Assembly: GCA_002633005.1 (NCBI GenBank)
Contig: NMRA01000039.1
Span: 427,225-491,224 of the forward strand
Reading direction: 5' to 3'
Origin: Phoronis australis
Taxonomy: Eukaryota; Phoronida; Phoronidae
DNA length: 64,000 nucleotides
Position 1 is the first letter of the stretch. Each line of letters begins with the position of its first letter. Positions 11,753 through 25,645 of this stretch are shown here, in pieces. The notes under the pieces are model-generated. The model was not told the origin of the DNA and made no database searches. It saw only the letters and a program-made list of their open reading frames with translations. The translations under genes and the position numbers were made by a program.

Positions 11753-11999
11753 GTGACTTAAGATTTAAGTCTGAAATTTGGTCTTGCGCCCCCGCTTCAA
11801 AAATTGATGAAAATAGGTTTAGCCAAATAATTACGAGGGCATCACAGTTTAAAAATAATTGATGGAAATTATCCCAGTAACTACTAGTTATGTGTATATT
11901 CTCAGACACTGTGGTCTTTAACACAATTGAGGTTTAATTATTTTTCAAAAATATTTGTGCGAAGCGTACGACCAAATTTCGGTCCAAGTCCTAAGTCAC
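11753..11999 (+). mobile_element. MITE family B, copy 1
   Basis: 247 bp. The start gtgacttaag...ctgaaatttggtc and the end gaccaaatttcggtcc...aagtcac are inverted repeats of about 30 bp. The interior shares tttagccaaataattacgag and gttatgtgtatattctcaga with the other copies. Confidence 0.75.
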
Positions 12000-12138
12000 T
12001 TTTCATGAAACACATCTCATGCGCTGCATTTCAGCCTATTTAGCTTGTAAAAACGAAAATCCAATTTGGCCTTTTACTCACATAAAATTGATCTCATAAT
12101 ATTCCATACAGTAACTGGGTTTCATTACCGTAACCAAC

Positions 12139-12960
12139 TTAAGTCACAACAATGCATATATGCGTCATTATCGAGTTCGCAATTTCAGGGTTGGCCAACC
12201 ACAATAAACTCTGGAGCGTTTTCTTTTTCTTTTTGTGAGTCGCTGATGATTTCGGTGTTATCGTTGTAAATTTTATCACGACAAGGAATATTATGAGTCT
12301 ATGACAGAAAAGGCCCTAATTTGATTTGAATTTTTAGTCAACTAATCAGGGCGAAATGCAGTTTTAAGTACAAACAAGGATGAAATATCATGTGGATAAA
12401 GTTTGACGCCTTCGTTACAAAATGATTAATGACGTGCTATGACGCTACAATAGCCGCATATTGTGTAGGACCCTAGAAAAGTGTCCAAGTTTGGTTAACG
12501 TCGGAAAATCAGAAACGACAGGTCGGATTCAAAATGAAACTTTCAGATTTTATGATTTATACGCTTTTCTTCAACGCGGTTTAAGGAATTGTTTTTAAAA
12601 TGTTCCACTTTTGCATGTGGGACTATCAAAAATAGAACTTTTATGTAATTTTTATGTAAAAAAATCCAAAACGTTGCATAAAAGAAAAACGAGGTGATGA
12701 TCTACAAAGCTTCAAAAGCGATCTGACGTGAGTTTCGTCTTCATGAAAATCAAATAAAATTGGGTTTTGTTTCTGATATCTTCATTTTGCTATGAGTGTA
12801 AATTTCTTTTTGCTAAAGCATATAATCACGTGACCCAATTAATGGCAGATTGATTGAAGTCAAATTCTACATGCTCCTTACTTTCAGAAAATATTTACTT
12901 TTATTGAGTTAAAATCTATGGTTTTATAGATATTTTACTAAACGTGCCGCGGTACACGTG
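12139..12960 (+). repeat. Dispersed repeats R2 and R3
   Basis: 12139-12390 matches R2 (cgcaatttcagggttggcca, caataaactctgg, gcgaaatgcag). 12440-12960 matches 54670-55100 (taggaccc, gaattgtttttaaaatgtt, taaaatctatggttttatag). The two parts may be one older element. Confidence 0.45.
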
Positions 12961-15900
12961 GTATTTTAAAAGATTAACGTGTCACCAAAGGATACGCCAT
13001 GTCATTATGATTTTTGACATCTCTACAGTTCGATGCATCGATAAACGGTTGAAATTGAGCGCAGCACATTTTACATGCTATGATGACATGGGAACTAAAA
13101 CCAGATAATCTACGTGATTGACACGTGACTAATATAGTATTTGCCGTTAACTGGGTCTCATATCTTCTCTATGGCCAAAGCTAATTTCTCATGTAGTTGG
13201 TAATAATACCTCTATCCTTTTGAAATTTTTGAAAGGATAACAGTTTTTAGAATGGAATTGATCTCAATTTCAGTTTAACAGTTGAAAACGTTCATTTATC
13301 AATAAAATGTACCATGAATCACGCAAGAGATTTACATTCTTACACTATAAAAACAGAAGTGAAATACGTAGCAGAAAATGTTTTTCCAAAAACTCCTGAG
13401 ATTTGTCTAGATCGGGGTTAAAAGGACGTTCAAATGCTTATCATGCGTAGACGGCAATTGTCATGTCTTCAGCAGCCACAATTACACATTTTGTCTACAC
13501 ATCTATTAGTCATATTTTCTCGTGCTATTACAGAAAATGAAAATCTTAATAAAATAAATGTCAAACATTATTCTTCTACTTTGAACATTATCGCTAAACC
13601 TTTGAATGCTTCTTGTTGAACCTACGTGGTCCCTACATGTGTATTCCAGTTGTGAACATTAGTTATATGGCCAATATAGCTTTGGGAAAAATATGTCGTT
13701 TTGCCCTTGTTTTCTTAATTGTCATTGTCTATTATTAATGATTTTGAATAAAACGCTTCTGAGGCCAAGAGTCCCGTCCACACACACCATACCCTTGAAC
13801 AGCTTGCCCTAGTGCAAGTTACCCCCACTTTTGAGTGGAGCGTCCACACGCACAGTCACGTACAGTACAATTGTTGTATTGGGAACCAAGCGACACTCCT
13901 TACACAGTCGTTCAGTTACGCACTATGTTGTCCTATTTTGTCTGACTAGGGTGTTGATGTTTTACGGGGAGGGTTGTTCTAATTCTTAGGGGGGGACAAA
14001 TTCTAAATATTGTATATGAACATTACATTATGCTGCGCGTTGCCAATCTCTGTTTCGCAATGAGGAAGGCCAAGGTTTAGGTCGAGACGAATGCTGTTAA
14101 ATATTTTATACCGGTGTAGACGATCTTCCGGTACGGGAAGTTTATAAAGAGTTATCGGCAACTGGACGAAATATTTCAGTGTTTCGCAAAAGATGGCGCA
14201 GCAGTGAACAAAGGAAAATTGCTGAAACATTCTCTCCTGAATACACAAATATATTACTTTCATCAAAAGAATTCTGAATCAATATCTTACTCTGTACGTT
14301 GATCACAAGTAATTTTGCGACCTAAATTTAACTTGGTCCATTGAAACCCGTTTGGTCGCCTGACCTTAGATACAGTTGCAGTGGAATAACGAGTAATCTA
14401 ACAATGCGCATCCGGTAATATCATTAACGGCGCAGGACAACGTAATTAAGCAATTCAAGAGCAATCCTTGTCACGCAGATGTAAATCTTTACAAGGAGAT
14501 TTCGTCCTCACGGTTGACCGAATATTCAAAGCCTTTTTAAATGAGCAAAGGATGAAACGGTATAGAGAAAGTTTTCCAATGCATGTTGGCTTATTTTTCA
14601 ATTCTGTTATCGTGTATTTTGTGAAATTATAAATATCTGCCTTGGTTGCAGGTGGTTACTGACAATTACTTTTGCAATTTTTATTAGGTTTTAGATTACA
14701 ATAAAACGTGAAATATATTGTCTACCCAGAAAGCGCCGCTAGGTATTGCATATGATATTTTGAAAAGGATATGAGTAATTGTCTTGTATTTACTAGGTAT
14801 TTGCTAACTTAGGAAATGTGTGACGTCACTTTCATCCGTTCGCAGCACTGTAGTTCGGTTATCACCGCCAAATGATCCGACTGAAGACATCGTGTGACAT
14901 CGGCCATTAGCAAACAGAAGTAAGTTTCATGCTGGGTCATTTAACCTGATTTTCTGGTACGCATTTGACTCAGCAGATTTTGAGAGAATAGATTTGCCTC
15001 ATGACGAGTTCGAACTCACGACCTCAGCGGTCGCAGTCCGATGCTTTGTTACTGGGCAGACTTAAATTAACGCCCCACTCGATAAATAGCACCGTAATGA
15101 GATTATTTTTAGGGCGATGAAGTCGCCGGCTTCGATTTCAGAGAATGGCTGACAGCCAATGGCGAGTATATTGGCCATTTGTAATAAAATCACAGACACA
15201 AATGATTTTTGCGTCATAGCTCTTGTTAAGAAGTCTGTATATCATAAAGTCCCACTTTTGCGTTTTCCTGCTCCAAAACCAAACATACCCATTTAATCAA
15301 AACAACGTCCATATCAATAGGTACCGTTTGCGCAAAGAAATATAAATACCAACTGTAAAGATATAAAAACAGGGCCATGTCAATATCTGTTTATTTTTTC
15401 AAATAAAATATACCGAATTCTCCGAGAATATCTATTCAAATCTCGAATAAAGACTCATAATAGTGTTAGGTACAACAGTATCAACCAGGGCACTTTCCAG
15501 TGGGAGATGCGTATGAAGTGCAGATTAAAGCTGTCACAAATTGCAGGCGGTTTACAATTGCGAGAAGGACATGCGAGAGGGGACGTGAAACTCTAAATAG
15601 TGCAAAACAGTGACAGTACTTTGTGCCATTTGTTTTCGTTGTTAGACACTGCAGCGTGTATCGTTTTTACAGACTTCTGTCCGATATGCTTGCCAGGGTC
15701 AATGCTTGCTCGGCTGATTTCAAAGTATAATTAAGCCGCGGCGAAAAGTATTATGTGTTCACATAGGCGTCCAATGGGGAACGGTGGATTCATTAAAATA
15801 TAACAAAACCATGTCACTATAATTATACTATTGTTTTGATCTCAGTTCCGCTTCGATTTTTTGCAAATCATGTACGTACTTAACATAAAATCCCTCTGTA

Positions 15901-18900
15901 AATACGAAATATGGATTGACATTTGGCTTGATTAGGCGTCATTGTCATCTACTATCTGGTGTGTGTTCATGTCCATTCATCGTGAAGCGCCTAATCGAAA
16001 GTTTCGACAACTCGTGAATGCACGCTGGACTTATTCCGCATCGTAAAAACGGATCCCTAATTGGATTGGATAGTCTTTGCACGCAACTCTTTTCAATTAT
16101 TCTTCTTTGTACATGTAGGTGTAAATTGAATTTTTAACCCCATATCACTGAACACGGAAAACGAGCTACCTAAGTAAATTTCGCTGACAAACCAAACTTT
16201 TCGTTCTTGACTAAAACAATGGAACGTTTTCCTTTGCAGTTGCTAGTCGCCCTCTGAACGCGAAAACACATTCAAAGCTTCTATAAGTTACCTCACCTAG
16301 CGCGCCATTCTCGCGGGGCCATGTTAAAGCGACGGCTGTCGTCAGTTTGATGAGTAAATCATGCGCTATGTGTCAACCAAGTCGGCTTAAATGTCCCAGT
16401 GATATTAGGCTATCGATGAAGAGCTTCCCAAAAATCAAAGTTGCCTTGAGCACAGAATATGTCTGATGAGAATGACTTGGGAGATGTCAGACCAACCCAG
16501 GCAACGGAAATACACTTCTCTATCATCCAATAAAGAACGTTTAACGATTGAGGAAATTTCACTTTACGTTAATTGATAAACGATAATGCGTCCTATGCGA
16601 TGTTCTCTTTCAATCGGAAACTTACAGAGGAGTGGAATTGACGAAGTAAGACATCAAAGTTTTCGAATAATGTTGACAAAACAGTGGAAAAGTTTTTTTT
16701 CAGCGCTTGCACGTTTTTGTCTCGACAGGCAAGTTCGTAAGTAATGCTACCCCATTGTCAAACCCTATCTGCGTTCGCTCTTGAAAGTGCAAAGGTGTTC
16801 GCTTATATTAACTATGCTTTTTATTTTCACTATCAGTTCTTGTTACTTACTATGAAACTCTGGAAGCCAACAGTCGACGGTACACAAGTAAAGACACTCA
16901 ACATCCAGTTACGGGCACTAGCCCAGCCTGTCGAACGCAAAGTTTTTTTCACAGTAGAATTTGAATCAGGGGTTTAGGTTGGTGTCAGGACTAGGAGGAA
17001 CTGAAGAGAAAATTATATAAAGAGAATTTCAGTGATGATCGTATCGAACTTTTGACCTGGGTAAAGATAAAGGCAGGGTGCAATGACACCAGCAGAGCAT
17101 TGATAGCTGATGACAACGGGTGGGTTTAGTGACGTGACAACCGCCAGGGAAACCCTAGGGGGACACATGCCCGAAATCATTAACCTTGTTCCTGAACCTA
17201 GATTAGCCCCCTTGATAATTATCATAGAACAAACCGTGTACGTATTAATCCGTTTGAATGTGATTATCAAATACGAATTACGTTACCTTAAGTTCTGTGA
17301 CGAGATCAGGGCGTCAAGCTACTAGGAACATCGCTATGCAATCCAGTAACAACATTAGCGCGATTGATTTCAGTCATATCCAATGTGGTTGCGCTCCATG
17401 TATGTGTGATTCAATAAAAAACGCAAGTATGCGTTATCAGAACCTTTTTACTTGATAGCGCTTCTTTACTCCTTGATCATTGGGTATAATTAGTCACGTG
17501 GTAATGGCATGTTAACATGGTTACCGTTAAAGAGCACTTGACTATGTTTACAGCTTTGTTTACGCAATAATGTTTTAAAATATTTACTAGAACTTAACAA
17601 ATGATCATTACATCATGTTTATGATTCGACTGGATGCGAAAACACTATGATAATATGCGGCTCAATTTCAACAATATATACTACAATGGGACACAAATCG
17701 TGTATTCAGCATTCCGCTAGCGGGTAAGCTACTTACAACAAGCGTATTAGCTAACATAAAGTCCACTATAATATAATCGAGCGCGCAATCTGAAGTTACA
17801 AAATGTTTTCTATTGTTAGTATTTATTTTACGATCAATAATTTAAATTATATTGAGTCAGTCATCCGGAAGACATGGTTTTTGCTCAAACAGGAGTGACG
17901 CTGTAGACGTCTGAACATCGCTATAAGCTACAGTGTAGCTGTGCTAGCGGTAGACTATGCAAACATATAAGTAGTAAATAAAAATAAACAAAAGCTATTT
18001 GAAAGCCTTTACACACGTCTACATAGAATCAAGAAGGGAGACTCATTCTGGGTCAGGGTAGTGCTCTGATCGTATCTTAAATGACCGTTCAAATCTTATC
18101 AGCCTTTCATCAAATGAATAACAATCCGTGGTGACAGCCAGAATTGACGCTATTGTTTACGTTGTCGTTGTTTCATTTTGTTTCATTTTATCGAGGTTGG
18201 CAACGCACAGTAAAATTTCGTTATGAAACAACGAAATATTATAACAGTTTCAGCTCAAAGTGAATATTATAATTTGTGTTATCTTTTGTGACGTTGTTCC
18301 TCATGGACGTGGTTTTGAAATTAAATTGAAACGTCGACACTATTGCGTTTTTTCTGATATTTTTCCGAAATTCGAAATGTATGTTTGTGAACTCCACAAC
18401 ACAACAAAGCAATGTGCCACGACTGTACTACTGGCCTGGAAGATCACTTATAATACTGTGTCTAACTTTCTTTCTGTACCCGAATTCCCTTGATGTCTCA
18501 AAGCTTGCGCACGTTTCAATTCCAAAATATCTTGTTCTTGCAATTAAGAAAAACCAGAATCAACTGAAAGCGCAAAATTAATGAAGGATACTTACAATTC
18601 ATTATATCGATATAATTTATTAATTTAGGAACAACGCCGTTCAGGGTGTTCCATCAAAACAGGAGAACCGATCAAACATTGTTTGATGAAAAATAAATCT
18701 TCCTACTTTAAATAGTTGTTCTGATACGTTGTTGTGACACTTTGCTTTACTATCTGAGAATTTTAGACAACTTATGACGGATTGCCTTTCTACGTTATTC
18801 TGCTGCTAAAGTTGTGGCGCGGTCTTTTGCGCCGGCTTTCGGCTACATGAAATATTGCCTCACCTATTGGGTAAGTTTCTTTTTCCCCAATTCTTCATTC

Positions 18901-20716
18901 AACTGTTATTCTTCTATGAGGTTGTGTATATGTGACAGCAAATTAATCAACAATAGCAATCGAAAGTCGAAATTTGTTTTTCATTTTTGGAAATATTTTT
19001 GGAGAAATCATTGAATAATCTGAAATTAACTAAATATTCACCGAGATACAACGTGTTGAGAGTTTAGATTACGTTAAAATCCACCCACAGACAAGTTGCA
19101 CGAGTTTTACCGATAAAAATCAAATAACAAAGTTAACATAATAAGTTACGTTTTATTATTGACAATTTATAACAAACAAATGTGCTTGAAGATGCTTTAA
19201 CTCTAAGTTTGAAGCTATTGACAACGGTCCCAGAAAATTTGAAAAATTGTCCCGGTTTCCCGTCCGATCCACGGGTTCCTGGTTTAAGGTCAGGGTTTGT
19301 GTTTTTTAGGCTGGTTAGCCCGTTTTCCGGGGTTCCTGTTTGGATGGAATATCCTGTCTTTGCTTACTAGTAATATCTCGAGTGCTCTCATTTGGGCGTT
19401 ATTGGTATGCAACTGAAGAGCTGGCACGCCAACTTCGATCTCGCGCGGGTGTGGGGTCATTTGCTTTCGTTTGTTCAGGTGTTTGCTAAGGAATGAATAC
19501 AAGGCTTAGGGTGGAATGCATATTTAGTACAAACGAAGTAAGTTTAAAACTGTTATCATTAAAGACTTTATCATGACAAATCTCATCTATATTTTTTGAA
19601 TATTTTGCGGTGTAATTTCCCCAAGCATTGTCAAACGGAGGACCATCTGCTTACGATTCCGCGAATTGAGAAGTCGGCCGTGGGAAATACCGTTGCCTTG
19701 CTGGTAAGTGTAATGTAAAGCCATCTATAAGTAATATCTGCATGAACAAACGCCACCTGTCGTGAGCACTTATATGATGCCAAAACCATGTACCTAGCAA
19801 AAACAAATAACAAATTAACACGAGGCCAATGATAAAATGTCACCGTTTTCACTGTCACTAAATTTTTTCGTAACTTCAACGTTTTCCAACCGAATTGCAT
19901 AAGAATCATATTATTAGAAGGCCTTTCATTACCAGTCATTAAACCAGAAGCACACGACAACAAAAATAATTTACCTCATAAATAATTATCATTTAGCGTA
20001 CCTGACAGGCTTAAAATATTTTTTAACTCTAAAAACCAAGGGTGTTTCCAAAATGCGGTGTGATAATGAGGCCCTTCGTGTAATAATGGACTGATTTATT
20101 AACTTGTGAGTCAACTAGTAAATTGCAATTTCAATTGCCTTACATTAAAAAAGTGCAGGTGGTCTGATGTCATTTGCGGTGCATTAGACATGCGCAGGCC
20201 TCATAGTTGGGCTCATCCCACCAAACATCTGAGCTAAAAGCTTGAGAGACCCATTGTGGTTCTTCGTGAAGAAAGTTTTCAAGTCTGCCAGTCTCCTTTA
20301 AGAAAACGGATAAACGTTTCCATTTGTTGCCATGCACTATATGTTCTAGGTATGAAACAGTGCCATCCAGTAGGTTGCTCCTTAGCCTATAAAAGCTACC
20401 TTACTGTAACACAGAAAAGCAATGAACCAGAGAAGTTATTTAAGTGACTAATTAAACCAGCAGAGAAATAGTTTCAATGATTCAAAAGGTTGCTACCGTA
20501 TATAGACAAAGATTTTAAAATATGAATCTCTCACAGTTGCATTGAAGAATTTACTCAGGCATTCATACAAAGCTATACATCTTTATATAGTATTTGGATT
20601 TTTGGTGCAGCTTGACACAATAAAATTTCAGGATTGACATTTGCAAAAGATGTGATAAACTAATTACTCCAACTTCGAGCTAAGTTTTTCTAGTGGAAAG
20701 TTCTTCACAAAGTAAA
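12961..20716. other. Gene-poor stretch
   Basis: AT-rich sequence with frames no longer than 90 aa apart from one 110-aa minus frame at 19631-19963, which has no domain. Contains the SINE head at 14993. Confidence 0.45.
14993..15066 (-). mobile_element. tRNA-like SINE head
   Basis: The minus strand has cagtaacaaagcatcggact followed by gaggtcgtgagttcgaactc, resembling a tRNA body with a B box. Stem pairing is degraded, so this is a SINE or tRNA pseudogene. Confidence 0.5.
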
Positions 20717-21055
20717 AGTGTGTGACACTGTTACATATAGTGTGTGACACTGATACATATAGTGTGTGACACTGATACATGTAGTGTGTGACACTGATAC
20801 ATGTTGCGTGTGACACTGATACATGTAGTGTGTGACACTGATACATGTAGTGTGTGACACTGATACATATAGTGTGTGACACTGATACATGTAGTGTGTG
20901 ACACTGATACATGTAGTGTGTGACACTGATACATGTAGTGTGTGACACTGATACATGTAGTGTGTGACACTGATACATGTAGTGTGTGACACTGATACAT
21001 GTAGTGTGTGACACTGATACATATAGTGTGTGACACTGATACATGTAGTGTGTGT
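20717..21055. repeat. 22-bp minisatellite, about 15 copies
   Basis: Unit agtgtgtgacactgatacat followed by gt (22 bp), with copies differing mainly at ataca[t]gt versus atat. Because 22 is not a multiple of 3 and the unit lacks stops on the minus strand, all three minus frames stay open and look like ORFs. Confidence 0.95.
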
Positions 21056-21615
21056 TACCGTAAACAAGAGACATTGGAACACATTTCTACGATTATGTAT
21101 TTTAGTTAAGAAAATGAACTCTGGAAAATTAGTAACAAAAAGACCATGTTAATTTGAACACTTGTTACATAGTTGTCAACATTCGAGAATGACAAAACGG
21201 GACAACTGGGTTGGAAAGCGGGACACCTAGTGGGTCTATGCTAAAACGGAATGTTGAAATGTTCGCTGCAGCACAAAAAAAAACATGACATGGGCTTTTT
21301 CGCATATGTCATTTCCAATGTGTGTCAAACATCGAGACATTTTGATCGTTTGGTCTGATGGCTGGAAATTCAAAAAGTGCTACAATCTACCGAGAGCGGA
21401 ACAATTTAGAAGTTCATTGAACGCTGTCAGTAACACAGCTATTGGACTGGATTCTTTTACAATGTAAACTTTCCATTTTTTAATTTTATTTCACGGGTAT
21501 AGGTAAACAATACAGACGAAGTTCGCTGATATGCAATTTAATTAACATCAAAAAAGTATCTAAGCAACAGGTAAACATTGCACAAATCAATTAATATACA
21601 AACAGTACAAAACTC

Positions 21616-21672
21616 ATGCACACACATGTACACATACATGCACGCACGCATGCACGCTTACACACACGCGCG

Positions 21673-21720
<48 letters not shown>

Positions 21721-21739
21721 CGCACGCACGCACACACAC
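21616..21739. repeat. (CA)n microsatellite with CGCA interruptions
   Basis: Runs of cacacaca with interspersed cacgcacg over about 120 bp. Confidence 0.9.
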
Positions 21740-23176
21740 CACAGAGTTGTTTTTTCGGAGGTTAAGGAAACATTGTTTAGGGAATCACACCAGATATTAG
21801 GTATAAACTTTTCATATAAAATTTGCAGACCAAACACTCAGAAACCAAATGTTACTTCTTTCCGGGAAATACCGTAACGTGTTGAAAAGTCCAAACGTGT
21901 CGTTTGGTAGGTTGTCGGAAGTGGCTCTAAGACTGGACCTGAAACGACAGAGTATTCCGGCATCCAGCCAAGGTCGGTGCCTATAAAGAGTGACCAGTGT
22001 AATTGTCGAGTATGTTGACAAATTTTGCCAAAAAAGAGTGCCGTACCCCAAAAATTTCGCTTGATGATTCCGTTATGAACAAAAATGACAAAATGAAAAT
22101 GGAGCAATGAAATTTGGCTTGATTTTACTCACCAACTCAACCAAAACTCAGTCGAGCAGACAAACGGAAATTCACAATGCAAACTCTCGCAAACCAGCTC
22201 TGTACACTAGAATGCATGGTTTACGCGCTAGAGTTGGCATTGCCATGCCTAGACTTCTATGGTAAGAGTAAATATACAATCACAAACTCGTAACAGTTCA
22301 CGTAAAATTTAGCTCCTAAATACCCTGTTCTTGGGACATGCCATGTTGGCAACGTTTTTCTTGTCATAGGTGATCAAAGAGGACAGGTCCTTTAGGTACA
22401 CACTCGTAGTTAATTTATCCACCGACAGGAAAATTAAGCTTTGCTAATAGGCGGAGTTATCAGCAGTTTACATTGAGTTTAGTATCATCATCTAAGTTGT
22501 GGTATAAATATCATTTCAAGCATTGCTCACGCACGCTTGGCTTAGTGGGACTGGACTTATGTCCGGATGCACCAAATACTGGACGTTGGTGAATATAAGC
22601 CCACAATCTAGGGACTTACATTACATATTCGGTGAACACGCACTGTTTTGGATTTATCTTTCTAAACAGATTTGCGCGGCGACAGGACACAGCCGCGTGA
22701 AGAGGCTGATTTTACATGGTCGGTGCGTTCAGTGTGGTGGGTTAACACCTGAGCAGGTGGGCTTTCATGCATAGGCAGAAAATTGGGGGTGGGCTTATGA
22801 CCGTGTAGGGATTATTCCAAAAGTGGAAGGTAGTCTTTTGCCAGCATTTATGCCCATAATTTAACACTTTGCGCGTATTCTTGTGCTTATCACGCATCAC
22901 GTTAACGACCAGATCTGGAGACTAGACTTATGTCGCATCCGAGGCACAACATAGTTAGTACAGGGCACCTGCTGGATTTCGTTATTTGAACTCACACAAT
23001 CAGATAGAAATGAGGCGTATGAGATGTAATTTATGAGAAAATCTATCACTTTGTTGCTGAATTTTCAGAGGTTAGAAACTTGAGTGTCACAGTGGAGACC
23101 TTTACCTGCAATAGATAATTTTCTCGGCTGAAACAGAAAATCACCGAGCGAAACCGCGTGCTTGGTTCAAGAGGCA
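21740..23176. other. No gene recognised
   Basis: Short overlapping frames on both strands near 21812-22107 without domains. Confidence 0.45.
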
Positions 23177-23309
23177 GGGTAGGGTTCAGTAGCAGTCTCG
23201 CGGCAAGAAAAATCTAGCCAAAATCACGTGCTCTCATTGAAAATACATGGCAATGTCTCGCATGATCTCTTGCTTTTCTAGCAAGGTCTTAGCGTTATTG
23301 AACTCTACC
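23177..23309 (+). mobile_element. MITE family A, copy 3
   Basis: 133 bp from gggtagggttcagtag to attgaactctacc, same orientation as copy 2. The interior shares agccaaaatcacgtg and cttgctttt with the other copies. Confidence 0.75.
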
Positions 23310-23633
23310 AAGAGCTCAAAAGCTGGACTTGATTGATTTCGCTGATTCCTCATTGTTAACCGGCTAAGACATCTGATTGGTCTGTAAGGCGTAATTTGTT
23401 TTAAAAAATCCAGGACAGATTACGCATTTATGCTATTCGTAAATTGGACAAATGGAAACGTCTTTTTTATTGCTAAAACCATTAAATCCGTTGGGCTTGA
23501 GCAATTTACATAAAACAATAATGAAAACAGACCTTAAGAAAACACAGGCTATTGTTGGCTTACGAAGCAAATGCTTATACGAGACCAGATAAGCTAAGCG
23601 AGACTTTCATCCGTTTTCATACAAACATACAAA

Positions 23634-23815
23634 AGGAAAACGTTCGGATAAGCTCTGACGTAAACAGATGTTGCAGGGTTCGTGACATTTCGAAGTTCAG
23701 ACAAAGCCTCGTCAGAGGTCTATTAGCCATTTCTAGACAGCTTTTCCGTAACAAATAATTACCACGAGGCCGTGCAATGATACATGTTTACGTCAGAGCT
23801 TATCCGTGCGTTTTC
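23634..23815. mobile_element. Small inverted-repeat element, about 182 bp
   Basis: The left end gaaaacgttcggataagc and onward to ctgacgtaaaca is repeated inverted at 23785-23815, about 30 bp with two mismatches. The interior has no convincing ORF. A non-autonomous DNA transposon is the simplest reading. Confidence 0.65.
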
Positions 23816-24573
23816 GCAGCATCAAAACGGGTAGTTAAAAGTCTCTATTGTCTACTGTGGCACGTATAAGTTTTTCTATGTTCAGGCAGTTAAAATTTTT
23901 AACTGCAGTCAAGAAGAAATGGTAACCTATTGATTGTACATTGTGGTTCATCTGATTTCCCTCTTCGCACTCTAGATGTTTTGTGTGCTCACCTGAAAAT
24001 GATTTTAGGTTAATAAAACGAAACGTCGTGTTTTATGAAAAATACGGTGTGATTGCGGTTATTTTTACAGTAATGTTAACTAATCCAGCGAGGTGGCTAA
24101 GAATCAGATGAACAAGGCAAAATAGTGGGGACACGTTTTGTGTACGTTCAGGGATTCTTTTACAACTAGTCATATAATGAAACCAGCAAATACTTGGATA
24201 AACAGAATTCTGAAACAAAATGATGAGAATAAATATTGGAGCATAATATTCGTAATATTAGTAACCAGTCACCGCCCTCTGTTGGCAAACGCAGTTGCCC
24301 CTGGCGATAACTTCGGAGACATCTCTTCGCTGTTAACTCCACCTCTTTACTTCCAAGTACTAAACTTACAGTTTTAACTTCGATTCAAGACCTAACTCAA
24401 GTTTTCCCTTGACCGAGACTTCGCTAACACCGAAGCTTCAGAGCCAGTGGCAAATTAGTTACAACTTTGAAGCTCATTCATTCCTGAGATCAGTGACTGT
24501 ATACCTGTATTGTGTGGAGTGGTTGGCTTATTCATTGACTCCACCCATGCGTCAAAACTAATCCGATGTTACT

Positions 24574-25473
24574 GCAGTGGCGGATCTAGGATATCACAAA
24601 GGGGGGGGCAAAATTTTGTCCGGCTGTAAGCATTCGCGCAAACCACGATTATAGATACGTATAGCACCGAATGGGGGGCAGGAAAATTTCCTGTTTTTTT
24701 CCTCTAAAAATCAAGCATTTTCCATGATTCCTGAAGTATTATCCAAGAAAAAAGGCAAAAAAAAAAACACGGAGACCGTGTCAAACAGGAAAAACTGCAA
24801 GTACCACAGACTCGAACTCACCACTTGGCGGATAGAGCGCGCGTGCTTTACCACTACAACACCACGATTTAACTACTAATCGTATATTGGGAGACCTACT
24901 TGTTTATGGTCCACAGCGTTTGCGCGTGAAACCAACTTCTTTTTGTTATGCTTATTGCAGGTTTGATATTTTGTGCAATCGGTTCTTAAAAAAAGGGGTT
25001 GTATTTAAAATAGTCTTCAAATGCCCAAAAGACCAAATCCGTTTTTCATGTTGGCAATAATGACGGGATTGCTTTGAAAATCGTCTAAAGTTAAGGTTTG
25101 ACAAAGAGAGAATTCTGAGTTTCTGAGTGATTCACTAAGGCTTCGATTAAAATTCACATCTTACCAGCAGCTTCTGTTTTTTCATCGTCACTCAGGACAA
25201 GTTCCATTATTAAAAAATGAAGTACATATTGCACAGTGGAGCAGACGACGGAAACGAAGTCGTAGTGCGCAGCGCCACTGCCGGTCGCCTGGGATATCGC
25301 GGGCGAGCCTATGCTTAGCCACAGTTCCGTTACGAATTTNGCACGCATTTAAATCTTGTTTCATCCGTATAATTTTAATTACCAGGGTTAATTAATAAAC
25401 TCAACATTTCCCTACGCTCTTGCTGTTTTACTTTTTGCGGCAGCCAAGGGGGGGAGGCTAAATCCGCCTATGT
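24574..25473. mobile_element. hAT-like element, about 0.9 kb
   Basis: The left end cagtggcggatctagga and the right end ctaaatccgcctatg are imperfect inverted repeats. Inside are a tRNA-like SINE head (about 24795-24865) and a minus-strand frame of 64 residues with SDDEKTEAAGK followed by a donor-like ggtaag. No transposase core is visible. An n lies at 25340. Confidence 0.5.
24795..24865 (-). mobile_element. tRNA-like SINE head
   Basis: The minus strand reads ggtgttgtagtggtaaagc and, about 35 bases later, gagttcgagtctg, i.e. A-box and B-box remnants. Nested in the hAT-like element. Confidence 0.5.
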
Positions 25474-25645
25474 AATGTCTCTTGGACCAGCGATCTTATC
25501 ATGCCTCAGCGACAAATCCGCCTACACAAAGGACCAGCCAACACACTTAGCTGATGATGGACGAAAATAATCGACTGTCTTTATGTGCGAATGTCGTTAT
25601 AACGGCACGTTTTCTGTTAATAAGATGCTGAATTAAAAGCTTCTT

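Noticed and set aside
17013..17325. Overlapping ORFs on both strands (85 and 71 aa)
   Set aside because: Each is an antisense shadow of the other; no domain or splice sites support either.
20664..21082. Minus-strand ORFs of 101-136 aa with HTTCISVTHYMYQC repeats
   Set aside because: They are translations of the 22-bp minisatellite in all three frames, not a repeat protein.
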